NCBI GenBank assembly: GCA_046765795.1
Contig: JBKPRH010000058.1
Location: forward strand, 1 to 6,844
Source of the DNA: Gp6-AA40 sp046765795
Lineage (GTDB): Bacteria > Acidobacteriota > Vicinamibacteria > Vicinamibacterales > UBA2999
DNA: 6,844 bases
Direction of reading: 5' to 3'
The position numbers and the translations under genes were made by a program. Position 1 is the first letter of the stretch. The number at the start of each line of letters is the position of its first letter. The notes under the pieces were generated by a model. It had not been told where the DNA came from. It did no database searches and saw nothing but the letters and a program-made list of their open reading frames with translations. Shown here piece after piece: positions 1 to 6,716 of the stretch.

Positions 1-289
1 GTTTAATGCCGTCAATTTCGTGTTCGGGAATTGGCGCTGGCTCGCCTTCAAAAGAAATGATGTTCACAACGCCAGTGCATTTCAGCACCGGCAACCGCTC
101 TTGAGGATTGAAGCGGGCGAAACAGTAGCCGGGAAAGAGAGGCCAGTCGATTTTCTTTTTGCGATCTTTCCACCGGCTCCAGCGTGTGACGGTCGGAAGG
201 AAGGCTTCGATGTGCTTCTGTTCGAGCTGTTCCCGCACCACCTGCTCGTGGCGCGAACGCGTCCACAACGCAAACCAGCTCTCGGCCAT
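1..289 (-). CDS. NusG/RfaH/UpxY-family transcription elongation (antitermination) factor, N-terminal part, truncated by window edge
   Basis: Reading from the ATG at 289-287 gives 96 uninterrupted codons that run off the window at position 1. The start MAESWFALWTRSRHEQ matches the opening of the NGN domain of NusG paralogues (W-x-A-L-x-T-R-S-R-x-E), followed by a helix and 'IEAFLP' near residues 27-32, a basic stretch (KDRKKK, 41-46) and the hallmark 'PLFPGYCFARF' (50-60). In this family the NGN domain binds the clamp of RNA polymerase and suppresses pausing. UpxY and RfaH members act on long polysaccharide operons, whereas housekeeping NusG usually sits beside secE and ribosomal protein genes, which are absent here. 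The C-terminal KOW domain would lie outside the window. The start is 27 bases after the stop of the SurA-like gene, with only a weak Shine-Dalgarno match (GGAT); an in-frame TGA (that gene's stop) limits upstream extension. Membership in the NusG superfamily is secure; assignment to the UpxY-type specialised group is inference. Confidence 0.87.
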   Translation of the reverse strand, partial: MAESWFALWTRSRHEQVVREQLEQKHIEAFLPTVTRWSRWKDRKKKIDWPLFPGYCFARFNPQERLPVLKCTGVVNIISFEGEPAPIPEHEIDGIK

Positions 290-316
290 CAAGTTATCCG
301 CGCACGCCTTCGTACC

Positions 317-1390
317 TCAATTCGCCGATGATGCCTGAGCATTCGCCGCGGCCGCCTGACGCCGGCGCTCCAGCGCGGTCTCGTAGGCTTTCTTGAGTTC
401 GTCATTGCGCCACGTGATGGTCGCCTGCTCTCGCAACTTCTCGAGATACTTTTCGCGCTCGCCGCGCATTTTCTGGTCGCCAATTCGGTTCCCGATGTCG
501 CCGCGCGCCTCTTCGAAACTCTTCACCTTCGAGTCGGTTCGTGATTCAAGCTTGAGGATCTGGTAGCCGCGCTGCGTGCGCAGCACGCCCGTGATATCGC
601 CAACATTGAGTGCGGCCAGCATGTCGCGCAGTTGCGGCGCCAGTTCATCGGAGTGAATCGGTCCGATGAGACCGCCGTTGGCCTTCGACGAGGCAGCGGA
701 GAACTCGCCAGCCAAACGCGCGAACGGCTCGCCAGCAAGCAGCCGTTTGCGCACATCCTCGGCCTTCTCTCGCGCGGCATCGTCTTGGGCGACGTTCACG
801 CCGCGATCGGATGTTGGCACCTCGATCAAAATCTCGCGTAGCGTGATTTCAGTCGGCGACGTGAACTCGTTGCGGTGTTGCTCGTAATAGGCACGCGCTT
901 CTTCGTCGTTGATGCTGATCTTTTCCATGATCTCGACGCGCGTGACCTGCTGAACCAGCATCTGCCGTTCCAAGTTGCGTCGCAGGTCGTCCATGGTCAG
1001 ACCTTCCTGCTTCAGCGCTTCCTTGAATCGGTTCTCGTCCTCGAGGTTGTTCGACTTCCTGATGTTCTCCACGATGGTGGCGAACTGCTGGTCACCAAGC
1101 GCGAATCCGGACTCCCGGCCACGCTGAACCATCAGAAGCTCGTCAACGGCGTTCAAGATGAGGTCAGGAGTAATCTGCGCGACAGCGCGAACGAACTCGG
1201 CGTTTCCGGCGGACGCCTTTGCCAGCTCGGGACGATTGCGAAGCTCGGCCACTTGGCGGGCTTCGAACTCAGTCTTGGTAATGATCTCGCCGTTCACCTT
1301 CACGACGACCTGTTCCACGATTTCCGCCTGGAGCGGAATCGTGGCAACGACGGCAGCCATGGATGCTGCGACGAGCACATGCTTCAACAT
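317..1390 (-). CDS. SurA-like secreted peptidyl-prolyl cis-trans isomerase (SurA N-domain plus one parvulin domain)
   Basis: The 357-residue product begins with a signal peptide: K3-H4, a hydrophobic run to about residue 20, and probable cleavage after LQA (20-22). Residues about 23-155 resemble the SurA N-terminal chaperone domain ('VVVKVNGEIITKTEF', then a helical region). Residues about 183-283 form a single PpiC/parvulin domain, with 'LREILI' (184-189), 'FARLAGEFSAASSKANGG' (223-240), 'IGPI' and 'RTQRGYQILKLE'. A helix near 290-330 probably packs back on the N-domain, and the end is a basic, Ala-rich tail. E. coli SurA has 428 residues and two parvulin domains, so this is a shorter version with one; PpiD or PrsA-like relatives are the alternative. 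It should act in the periplasm, helping outer-membrane proteins fold. The ATG at 1390 has a good ribosome site (AAGGAA, 5 bases upstream). It lies 24 bases after mfd, which suggests co-transcription. Confidence 0.92.
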   Translation of the reverse strand: MLKHVLVAASMAAVVATIPLQAEIVEQVVVKVNGEIITKTEFEARQVAELRNRPELAKASAGNAEFVRAVAQITPDLILNAVDELLMVQRGRESGFALGDQQFATIVENIRKSNNLEDENRFKEALKQEGLTMDDLRRNLERQMLVQQVTRVEIMEKISINDEEARAYYEQHRNEFTSPTEITLREILIEVPTSDRGVNVAQDDAAREKAEDVRKRLLAGEPFARLAGEFSAASSKANGGLIGPIHSDELAPQLRDMLAALNVGDITGVLRTQRGYQILKLESRTDSKVKSFEEARGDIGNRIGDQKMRGEREKYLEKLREQATITWRNDELKKAYETALERRRQAAAANAQASSAN

Positions 1391-1395
1391 AACAA

Positions 1396-1401
1396 TTCCT
1401 T
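1396..1401 (-). promoter_or_regulatory. Ribosome binding site of the SurA-like gene
   Basis: On the minus strand AAGGAA ends 5 bases before the ATG at 1390-1388. It lies in the 24-base AT-rich spacer after the mfd TAA and fixes the start codon that gives an intact signal peptide. Confidence 0.75.
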
Positions 1402-1414
1402 AACGATCAGTATT

Positions 1415-4400
1415 TTACTTGACGTTCGAACGGTCCAAAAGGACTGGCCCGTCCGGCGTGAGCGCCTGCAGGAGCCCGATGAGCCTGGAGAACAGGCCAT
1501 CCTCCGCACGCGGATCGCTCTCTGGCCGGCGCAGAATTTCTTCCTTCGAAAAGCCTGGACGCACCTCGCCGATGGTCGCTCGAGCCGTCCACCAGCTGCC
1601 ACCGCTGTCGGACTTGGAGGCGGTCCGGCCCGTCTGCTTCCCGCTGGTGCGCGGCGGGCGGACCGCGGCGAGCGGGGCTTCCGTGTCCAACTTCACCGAG
1701 ACAGGGGGCACGAGCGTGGCGCCCGGCCAGCCCCCGACGACCTTCACAAGCCGCATCGGATCCAGCTTGGCGTTCGGCCTGAACCGAATGACAACCATCC
1801 GGCCCTCGCGGTCGATGCTTTCGATGTCGATCGCATCGGCCAGAATCCGGACGCGGCCATACTCGGCCAGGTTCAAGACGGAGCTTGGCGGCAGACCATA
1901 CCGGTCGCGGATGCCATCCATGGTGGCGTCGAGTTCCTGACGTGAACGCGCAGACGCGACCTTGCGATAGACCATCAATCGCTGGTTCATGTCCTGGATG
2001 TAGTCCTCGTCGATCTTCAAATCGACGCGCAGATTCACGGTGGCTCGAGCGCCGTCTTCGATCTCTTCGCCGCGCAGCTCGCGGATGGTCTCCTCGAGCA
2101 GCTTCGTGTACATCTCGAATCCCACCGCGTCGATGTGGCCGCTTTGTTCACCGCCGAGGAGATTGCCGGCGCCACGAATCTCGAGGTCGAGCGCTGCAAC
2201 GCGGAACCCGCTGCCCAAGTCGCTGAACTCCTTGATCGCTGCCAGGCGTTTGCGCGCGACAGGAGAGAGCGCCTCTTGTGGAGGGATCAACAGATAGGCA
2301 TACGCGGGACGATCGGATCGGCCGACCCGGCCGCGCAACTGATAGAGCTGCGAAAGACCGTATCGGTCGGCGCGGTTGATGATGATCGTGTTCGCGTTCG
2401 GAATGTCGAGCCCGTTCTCGACGATCGTCGTGGCGAGCAGCACATCAAACCTGCGCTCGACGAAGCCGAGCATCGCACGTTCGAGTTCGTCTTCACCCAT
2501 TTGTCCGTGGCCGACGACAATCCTGGCCTCGGGCACCAGCCGCTGCAGAAGATTCCCAATCGAGAAAATCGACTCGACACGGTTGTGGACGAAGTACACC
2601 TGGCCGCCGCGAGCGAGTTCGTTCCGGATCGCCCGTTCGATCACCGGCGCATCGAATTTGACGACGTTGGTCTGAATCGACAGACGATCCTTCGGAGGCG
2701 TCTCGATGACCGACATGTCGCGAATGCCGACGAGCGACATGTTCAGTGTTCGCGGAATGGGCGTCGCGGTCATCGTCAGCACGTCAACGCGCTTCCGCAT
2801 CTGCTTGATGCGTTCCTTGTGCGCGACCCCGAAGCGCTGCTCCTCGTCCACAACGAGCAAGCCGAGGTCCTTGAAGAGCACGTCCTTCGAGAGTAAGCGG
2901 TGCGTGCCGACGATGACGTCAACTTTGCCAGCGGTCAGGTCATCGAGAATCGCTTTCGTTTCCTGTTTCGTTCGAAAGCGGCTGACCATTTCGATTGTTA
3001 CGGGGAATCCTGCGAATCGATCGCGCAACGTCTTCAAATGCTGGAAGGCGAGCACCGTCGTCGGGGCGAGGAACGCGACCTGCTTGCCGTCCATGACGGC
3101 TTTGAATGCGGCTCGCATGGCGACTTCGGTCTTGCCGTAACCGACGTCCCCGCACAGCAGGCGATCCATCGGCGTCGCGGTTTCCATGTCGCCCTTGATG
3201 TCCGCGATTGCTGTGGACTGATCTACCGTCAGCTCGTAGGGAAACGCGCCTTCGAACTCTTCCTGCCAATGCGTATCTGTCGGGAACGCGTGCCCGGGAA
3301 CAGCCTTCCGCTGCGCGTACAGTTTGAGGAGCTCCTCGGCCATGTCGCGCATCGCCTTCTTGACGCGCGTCTTGGCTTTTTCCCACGTGGTTCCGCCGAG
3401 TCGATCGAGTGCCGGACGTGAGCCGCCTGTGTATTTCTGAATGAGGTCGAGCCGTTCGACCGGCACAAACAGCTTGTCGTCGCCGTGATAACGAAGCTCG
3501 AGGAACTCCTGCTGACCCGTGCTCGTGCCAGCCGACGTCTGCGTGCTCGTTGTGAGTTGCTTGAGACCGACGAATTCTCCAATGCCGTGATCGACGTGGA
3601 CGACAAGGTCGCCGACCTTGAGATCGCGAAGGTCAGAGAGAAACGTCTGTGCGAGACTGCGGCGCTTTTCCGAAGGGCGACGCTCTTCCTCGAAAACGTC
3701 GGTCTCCGCATAGACCTGAAGACCTGCGCTCGCGAGACGGAATCCTCGGGACAGTGTGCCGACCGCGACGAGCACCGCCGCAGCATGCGCATCAGCATCC
3801 TCGACGGGCACTGCAACGATGTCGTACTCACGGAGGATTTCGATGGTGCGCTCGGCACGACCTGGACTGTCAGCAACGAAGAGCACGGAATCACCTTGCT
3901 CGCGCGCGTGCCGTACGTCGGCGATCCAATCGCCGACACGCCCGCGGAACTCCATGGCGGGCTGAGCCGATACCTGATGGACTCCGCTCTCGTCCTCGAG
4001 TGAGAGTTCTTCGAGACGACCGGCTGACCCGGCTCGCGGCTCGATTGCAGACCATGTGATGAACGCCTCGTCAACGGGCAGGGCAGCGACGTGGCCGCGG
4101 GCAGCCGCTTCTCGTGAACTGGCTTCGAGCTGCTCACGGACTTTCAGCGCTTGTTGCTCAACCTGCTCGTACTCAGAGATCAGAATCGACAGCCGCTGCG
4201 ATTCGGACAGGAAATCGAGCACGCCGATCAGGTCTTCGTCGAATCGTTCGTGGGCAGGGACGATATGCACCTGATCAGTCGCGCCGGTGGAGCGCTGAGT
4301 TGCCGGATCAAACCGTCGCAAACTCTCGACGATGTCCCCGACGAATTCAATGCGAACCGGCTCAGTATCAGCCGCGGGAAACACGTCGACAATGCCGCCA

Positions 4401-4957
4401 CGCACAGCAAAGGCGCCATGTTCGTCCACCGGGTCTTCGTGAGTGAACCCGGCGTCCACCAACAGATCCGCCAATCGCTGCGGCTCGATTTCCGTCCCAG
4501 GACGGATCTCAATGGACGCACGCAGCAAACGCTCCCGCGGACTCACGCGGGGCAGCAGCGCCGCTGCCGATGCGACGATCACGCGCGCCAATCCAGATGC
4601 GGCCGCGTGCAGGGCTCGCGCCCTCGCCGCCGCCACGCGGAAGTGCGGCGTCATGCCGCGATATGGATCGACCTGAATCGAAGGAAGCGGGAGCACCGCC
4701 TGCTCGACCGCAGCCGCTGACGCGCCCTCGAGCGCGCCATAGAAAAAGCGCGCGTCAGATGTCATCTGCTCGACGTCTCGATCGGTCGGGACCACGAGCA
4801 GCGTGAGCGAGCCTGCAGCGCGCGCCGCATGTACGGCGGCCAAAGCCTTACTCGCCGGCGTGAGCCCGGCGGTCACATGCGCGCGGCCGAGTGCCGATAG
4901 GACCGAGCTCTTCCCCAGCAACGACCGCAACGACAGCGATGGCGCGCTTGTCGTCAC
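1415..4957 (-). CDS. mfd: Transcription-repair coupling factor Mfd
   Basis: The 1180-residue product has all parts of Mfd (1148 residues in E. coli). It removes RNA polymerase stalled at DNA lesions and recruits UvrA to the site. Residues about 1-340 are the UvrB-like module ('VDPYRGMTPHFRVAAARARAL', 'GAFAVRGGIVDVFP' at 181-194). Residues about 445-510 are the RNA-polymerase-interacting domain ('VGDLVVHVDHGIGEF', 'KLFVPVERLDLIQKY'). The superfamily 2 motor follows: Walker A GDVGYGKT (603-610), DEEQ (704-707), TATPIPRT (730-737) and motif VI QLRGRVGR (873-880). The RecG-like translocation motif spans about 903-941, and the TRCF domain about 975-1070. A tail of about 90 residues beyond this starts with a Pro/Ser/basic linker (about 1094-1120). 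The start is GTG, 7 bases after GGAG, and overlaps the rfaE2 stop by 4 bases; the stop is TAA at 1417-1415. No frameshift or missing motor residue is visible. The polymerase-interacting domain also carries a Ser/Thr-rich loop (468-483) longer than in E. coli. Confidence 0.98.
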   Translation of the reverse strand: MTTSAPSLSLRSLLGKSSVLSALGRAHVTAGLTPASKALAAVHAARAAGSLTLLVVPTDRDVEQMTSDARFFYGALEGASAAAVEQAVLPLPSIQVDPYRGMTPHFRVAAARARALHAAASGLARVIVASAAALLPRVSPRERLLRASIEIRPGTEIEPQRLADLLVDAGFTHEDPVDEHGAFAVRGGIVDVFPAADTEPVRIEFVGDIVESLRRFDPATQRSTGATDQVHIVPAHERFDEDLIGVLDFLSESQRLSILISEYEQVEQQALKVREQLEASSREAAARGHVAALPVDEAFITWSAIEPRAGSAGRLEELSLEDESGVHQVSAQPAMEFRGRVGDWIADVRHAREQGDSVLFVADSPGRAERTIEILREYDIVAVPVEDADAHAAAVLVAVGTLSRGFRLASAGLQVYAETDVFEEERRPSEKRRSLAQTFLSDLRDLKVGDLVVHVDHGIGEFVGLKQLTTSTQTSAGTSTGQQEFLELRYHGDDKLFVPVERLDLIQKYTGGSRPALDRLGGTTWEKAKTRVKKAMRDMAEELLKLYAQRKAVPGHAFPTDTHWQEEFEGAFPYELTVDQSTAIADIKGDMETATPMDRLLCGDVGYGKTEVAMRAAFKAVMDGKQVAFLAPTTVLAFQHLKTLRDRFAGFPVTIEMVSRFRTKQETKAILDDLTAGKVDVIVGTHRLLSKDVLFKDLGLLVVDEEQRFGVAHKERIKQMRKRVDVLTMTATPIPRTLNMSLVGIRDMSVIETPPKDRLSIQTNVVKFDAPVIERAIRNELARGGQVYFVHNRVESIFSIGNLLQRLVPEARIVVGHGQMGEDELERAMLGFVERRFDVLLATTIVENGLDIPNANTIIINRADRYGLSQLYQLRGRVGRSDRPAYAYLLIPPQEALSPVARKRLAAIKEFSDLGSGFRVAALDLEIRGAGNLLGGEQSGHIDAVGFEMYTKLLEETIRELRGEEIEDGARATVNLRVDLKIDEDYIQDMNQRLMVYRKVASARSRQELDATMDGIRDRYGLPPSSVLNLAEYGRVRILADAIDIESIDREGRMVVIRFRPNAKLDPMRLVKVVGGWPGATLVPPVSVKLDTEAPLAAVRPPRTSGKQTGRTASKSDSGGSWWTARATIGEVRPGFSKEEILRRPESDPRAEDGLFSRLIGLLQALTPDGPVLLDRSNVK
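4954..4957 (-). other. GTGA stop/start overlap of rfaE2 and mfd
   Basis: Minus-strand GTGA: GTG (4957-4955) starts mfd and TGA (4956-4954) ends rfaE2. Such overlaps normally allow translational coupling by ribosome re-initiation. Confidence 0.9.
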
Positions 4958-5442
4958 TGATCCACTCCGCGCACTCGATCGATCAGACGCGTCGAGGAAA
5001 AGCCTTCGGCGAGCGCCACGCGCACCACCGCACCACCCCGCGCCTCCACGACATCGCGGCCGACGATGTTGTCAGGACCCCAGTCGGCGCCTTTGACGAG
5101 GACATCGGGCTGCACGGCGCTGATCAATACGTGCGGCGTGTCGTCATCGAACACGGTGACCGCGTCGACGCTACGCAGTGACGCGATCAGCTCCGCCCGT
5201 TCGACCTCCGGCGTGATCGGTCGGTCCGGTCCTTTGTTGGCTCGCACGGACCGATCGGAATTGACGCCGACGATCAACGCGTCACCGAGCGCACGTGCAT
5301 CGCTCAGATAACGAATATGCCCAGGATGAAGCAGGTCGAACACACCGTTGGTAAACACAACACGGCCGCCATTGGCGCGAACGCGCGCCGCGAACGCTGA
5401 GGCCTGCTGTTGCGAGAGGATTGGAAAGCGGGCGGTTCTCAC
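4954..5442 (-). CDS. rfaE2: D-glycero-beta-D-manno-heptose 1-phosphate adenylyltransferase (RfaE2, stand-alone HldE C-terminal domain)
   Basis: The 162-residue product is a single cytidylyltransferase-like domain that joins ATP to heptose 1-phosphate to make ADP-heptose, the precursor of the lipopolysaccharide inner core. Visible motifs are 'VVFTNGVFDLLHPGH' (28-42, containing the nucleotide-binding HxGH at 39-42), 'IVGVNSDRSVRANKGPDRP' (57-75), 'PDVLVKGADW' (112-121) and 'EGFSSTRLI' (146-154), which corresponds to the C-terminal nucleotide-binding S-T-R motif. The length matches the stand-alone enzyme; the kinase half (RfaE1), fused in E. coli HldE, is absent from the window. The usual FTNGCFD has Val for Cys at position 34. 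The reading frame is open upstream to an ATG at 5619, but those 59 codons lie over the wzt 3' end and resemble nothing in this family, so I chose the GTG at 5442, which overlaps the wzt stop as GTGA. No Shine-Dalgarno precedes it, so translation probably depends on ribosomes finishing wzt. Confidence 0.94.
   Translation of the reverse strand: MRTARFPILSQQQASAFAARVRANGGRVVFTNGVFDLLHPGHIRYLSDARALGDALIVGVNSDRSVRANKGPDRPITPEVERAELIASLRSVDAVTVFDDDTPHVLISAVQPDVLVKGADWGPDNIVGRDVVEARGGAVVRVALAEGFSSTRLIDRVRGVDQ
4965..4968 (-). promoter_or_regulatory. Ribosome binding site of mfd
   Basis: GGAG on the minus strand, 7 bases upstream of the GTG start and inside the last codons of rfaE2. It supports GTG at 4957 as the true mfd start. 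Confidence 0.7.
5439..5442 (-). other. GTGA stop/start overlap of wzt and rfaE2
   Basis: GTG (5442-5440) starts rfaE2 and TGA (5441-5439) ends wzt. The preceding minus-strand sequence, CATTTCTGGTCT, has no purine-rich ribosome site, so coupling is likely to be needed here. Confidence 0.85.
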
Positions 5443-6716
5443 AGACCAGAAATGCGAATGCTGCTGGAAAAGGTCCACCGGTGTGGAGGTCTGACGATGC
5501 CGGTCTCGTTTAGCTTCGATGTGACCCGGATGGTGTAGAGCGACCGATGATAATCGTACGGGACACCATTCCGACGGTGAACGGCAACGTCCACCGTGTA
5601 CGTGCCAGCCACGAGGCAAAGGCTGTCGATCACAAACCCGACCTCGGCGTCGCCGGTGAATTCATGCGGCTCTGCCCCTTCTATATCTGTGTTCGTGCCG
5701 TAACAGCAAACGCCCTCGGCGCTGAACAGCGCGACACCGAAGACGAAATCGGAGAGCGGCTGATGTGCGCGCACGCGCATACGAATAGCAAGCGGCTCTC
5801 CAGATTCGAATACGTGGGCTGCAACGCCGTCGTGTCGAACAAACTCAACTGAGACAATCTCGGCTTCTCGAGAGCCCCAACGCCCTTCGACCGCCTTCAT
5901 CATGTCATCCGGCGAATCGGTGCTCGATGAAACCGATACCGCCGGATGTCGGGCGAATGCTTCGTTCTCCGCAGCAGCCACGTCGAGCAAATACGCATCG
6001 ATCACTCGCCGTGGATCGCCTTGAGCACGCACGACGCCATGGTCGAGCCAGAGTGCGTCGTCACAGAATCGGGTCACCATGTCCAGCGAGTGCGTGACGA
6101 GGAGCACTGTGCGACCCCGGCGACGGAAGTCGGCGAACTTGTCGAGACACTTGTGTGTGAAGGCTTCATCACCGACCGCGAGGACCTCGTCAACAAGGAG
6201 CACATCTGGATCGACGTTGATCGCGACTGAAAAGCCGAGGCGCATGTACATCCCGGACGAATAGGTCTTCACGGGCTCGTCAATAAAGTCGTCGAGCTCG
6301 GCAAATGCCACGATCTCATCGAAACGGTCCGCAACTTCCCGCTTCGAGAGACCCAGCATCATCCCGTTAATGAAAACGTTATCGCGACCGGAAATCTCTG
6401 GATGAAAACCCGCACCGAGTTCGATCAGAGCTGAAACGCGGCCGTGGACTTTGACATCGCCGGATGTCGGTCTACCAATCCCGGCAATGAGTTTGAGCAT
6501 CGTGCTCTTGCCTGAGCCGTTTCGCCCGACGAGGCCGAACGTTTTGCCGGCCGGTACTTCGAATGACACACCTTTGAGCGCTTCGAACGCGTCTGCGTCC
6601 TTCAGATCGCGCGCGACGCGGCCGGTCAGGATGGCGCTTTTCAGCGTGCCGAAGCTCTTACGCCGGCCATAGCGTCGGTAGGTCTTGCGAACGTCACGAA
6701 CTTCGATCGCGTTCAC
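5439..6716 (-). CDS. wzt: Polysaccharide/O-antigen ABC exporter ATP-binding protein with C-terminal Wzt-type glycan-binding domain
   Basis: The 425-residue product starts with an ABC ATPase of the polysaccharide-export family. Walker A is GRNGSGKST (64-72), the Q-loop area is 'LIELGAGFHPEISGRDN' (97-112), the signature is YSSGMYMRLG (152-161), Walker B is DVLLVDEVLAVGD (171-183) and the H-loop is VTHS (207-210). A linker (about 245-278) leads to a second domain (about 279-400) that opens with 'RWGSREAEI' and is rich in beta strands, as in the Wzt C-terminal domain. In known systems that domain recognises the capped end of the O-antigen before export. With the membrane partner encoded just upstream, the protein should power transfer of undecaprenyl-linked polysaccharide across the inner membrane. 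The GTG at 6716 is chosen because GGAGG lies 4 bases upstream and the start overlaps the permease stop; the frame is open to an ATG at 6815, but that would overlap the permease by about 100 bases. The glycan exported cannot be deduced. Confidence 0.95.
   Translation of the reverse strand: MNAIEVRDVRKTYRRYGRRKSFGTLKSAILTGRVARDLKDADAFEALKGVSFEVPAGKTFGLVGRNGSGKSTMLKLIAGIGRPTSGDVKVHGRVSALIELGAGFHPEISGRDNVFINGMMLGLSKREVADRFDEIVAFAELDDFIDEPVKTYSSGMYMRLGFSVAINVDPDVLLVDEVLAVGDEAFTHKCLDKFADFRRRGRTVLLVTHSLDMVTRFCDDALWLDHGVVRAQGDPRRVIDAYLLDVAAAENEAFARHPAVSVSSSTDSPDDMMKAVEGRWGSREAEIVSVEFVRHDGVAAHVFESGEPLAIRMRVRAHQPLSDFVFGVALFSAEGVCCYGTNTDIEGAEPHEFTGDAEVGFVIDSLCLVAGTYTVDVAVHRRNGVPYDYHRSLYTIRVTSKLNETGIVRPPHRWTFSSSIRISGL
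6713..6716 (-). other. GTGA stop/start overlap of permease and wzt
   Basis: GTG (6716-6714) starts wzt and TGA (6715-6713) ends the permease. Coupling would help make the two exporter subunits in matched amounts. Confidence 0.85.

Noticed and set aside
290..316. The 27-base spacer before the NusG paralogue, considered as a promoter or leader site
   Set aside because: It is too short to hold a promoter with its own leader, and I see neither a hairpin nor an ops-like element in it.
1418..1423. TTGACG on the plus strand, resembling a -35 promoter element
   Set aside because: No -10-like hexamer follows at 16-18 bases, and there is no plus-strand gene for it to drive.
1423..1432. Perfect 10-base palindrome CGTTCGAACG near the mfd stop, considered as a terminator or operator
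   Set aside because: It has no loop and no following T-tract on either strand, it lies within mfd codons, and a 10-base palindrome is likely by chance in a window of this size.
875..1945. A 356-codon plus-strand open frame across the mfd/isomerase junction
   Set aside because: It lies antisense to the 3' end of mfd and the 5' half of the isomerase, both with clear family motifs. The translation resembles no protein I know, and long antisense frames are expected in GC-rich coding DNA.
3229..4137. A 302-codon minus-strand open frame in a second frame inside mfd
   Set aside because: Its translation is Ser/Arg-rich and low in complexity, typical of a shifted GC-rich frame, and mfd itself is intact in its own frame.
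5443..5619. N-terminal extension of rfaE2 starting from the ATG at 5619
   Set aside because: Those codons lie over the wzt glycan-binding domain, are rich in His, Arg and Pro, and have no match to RfaE2, whose normal N-terminus begins near the GTG at 5442.
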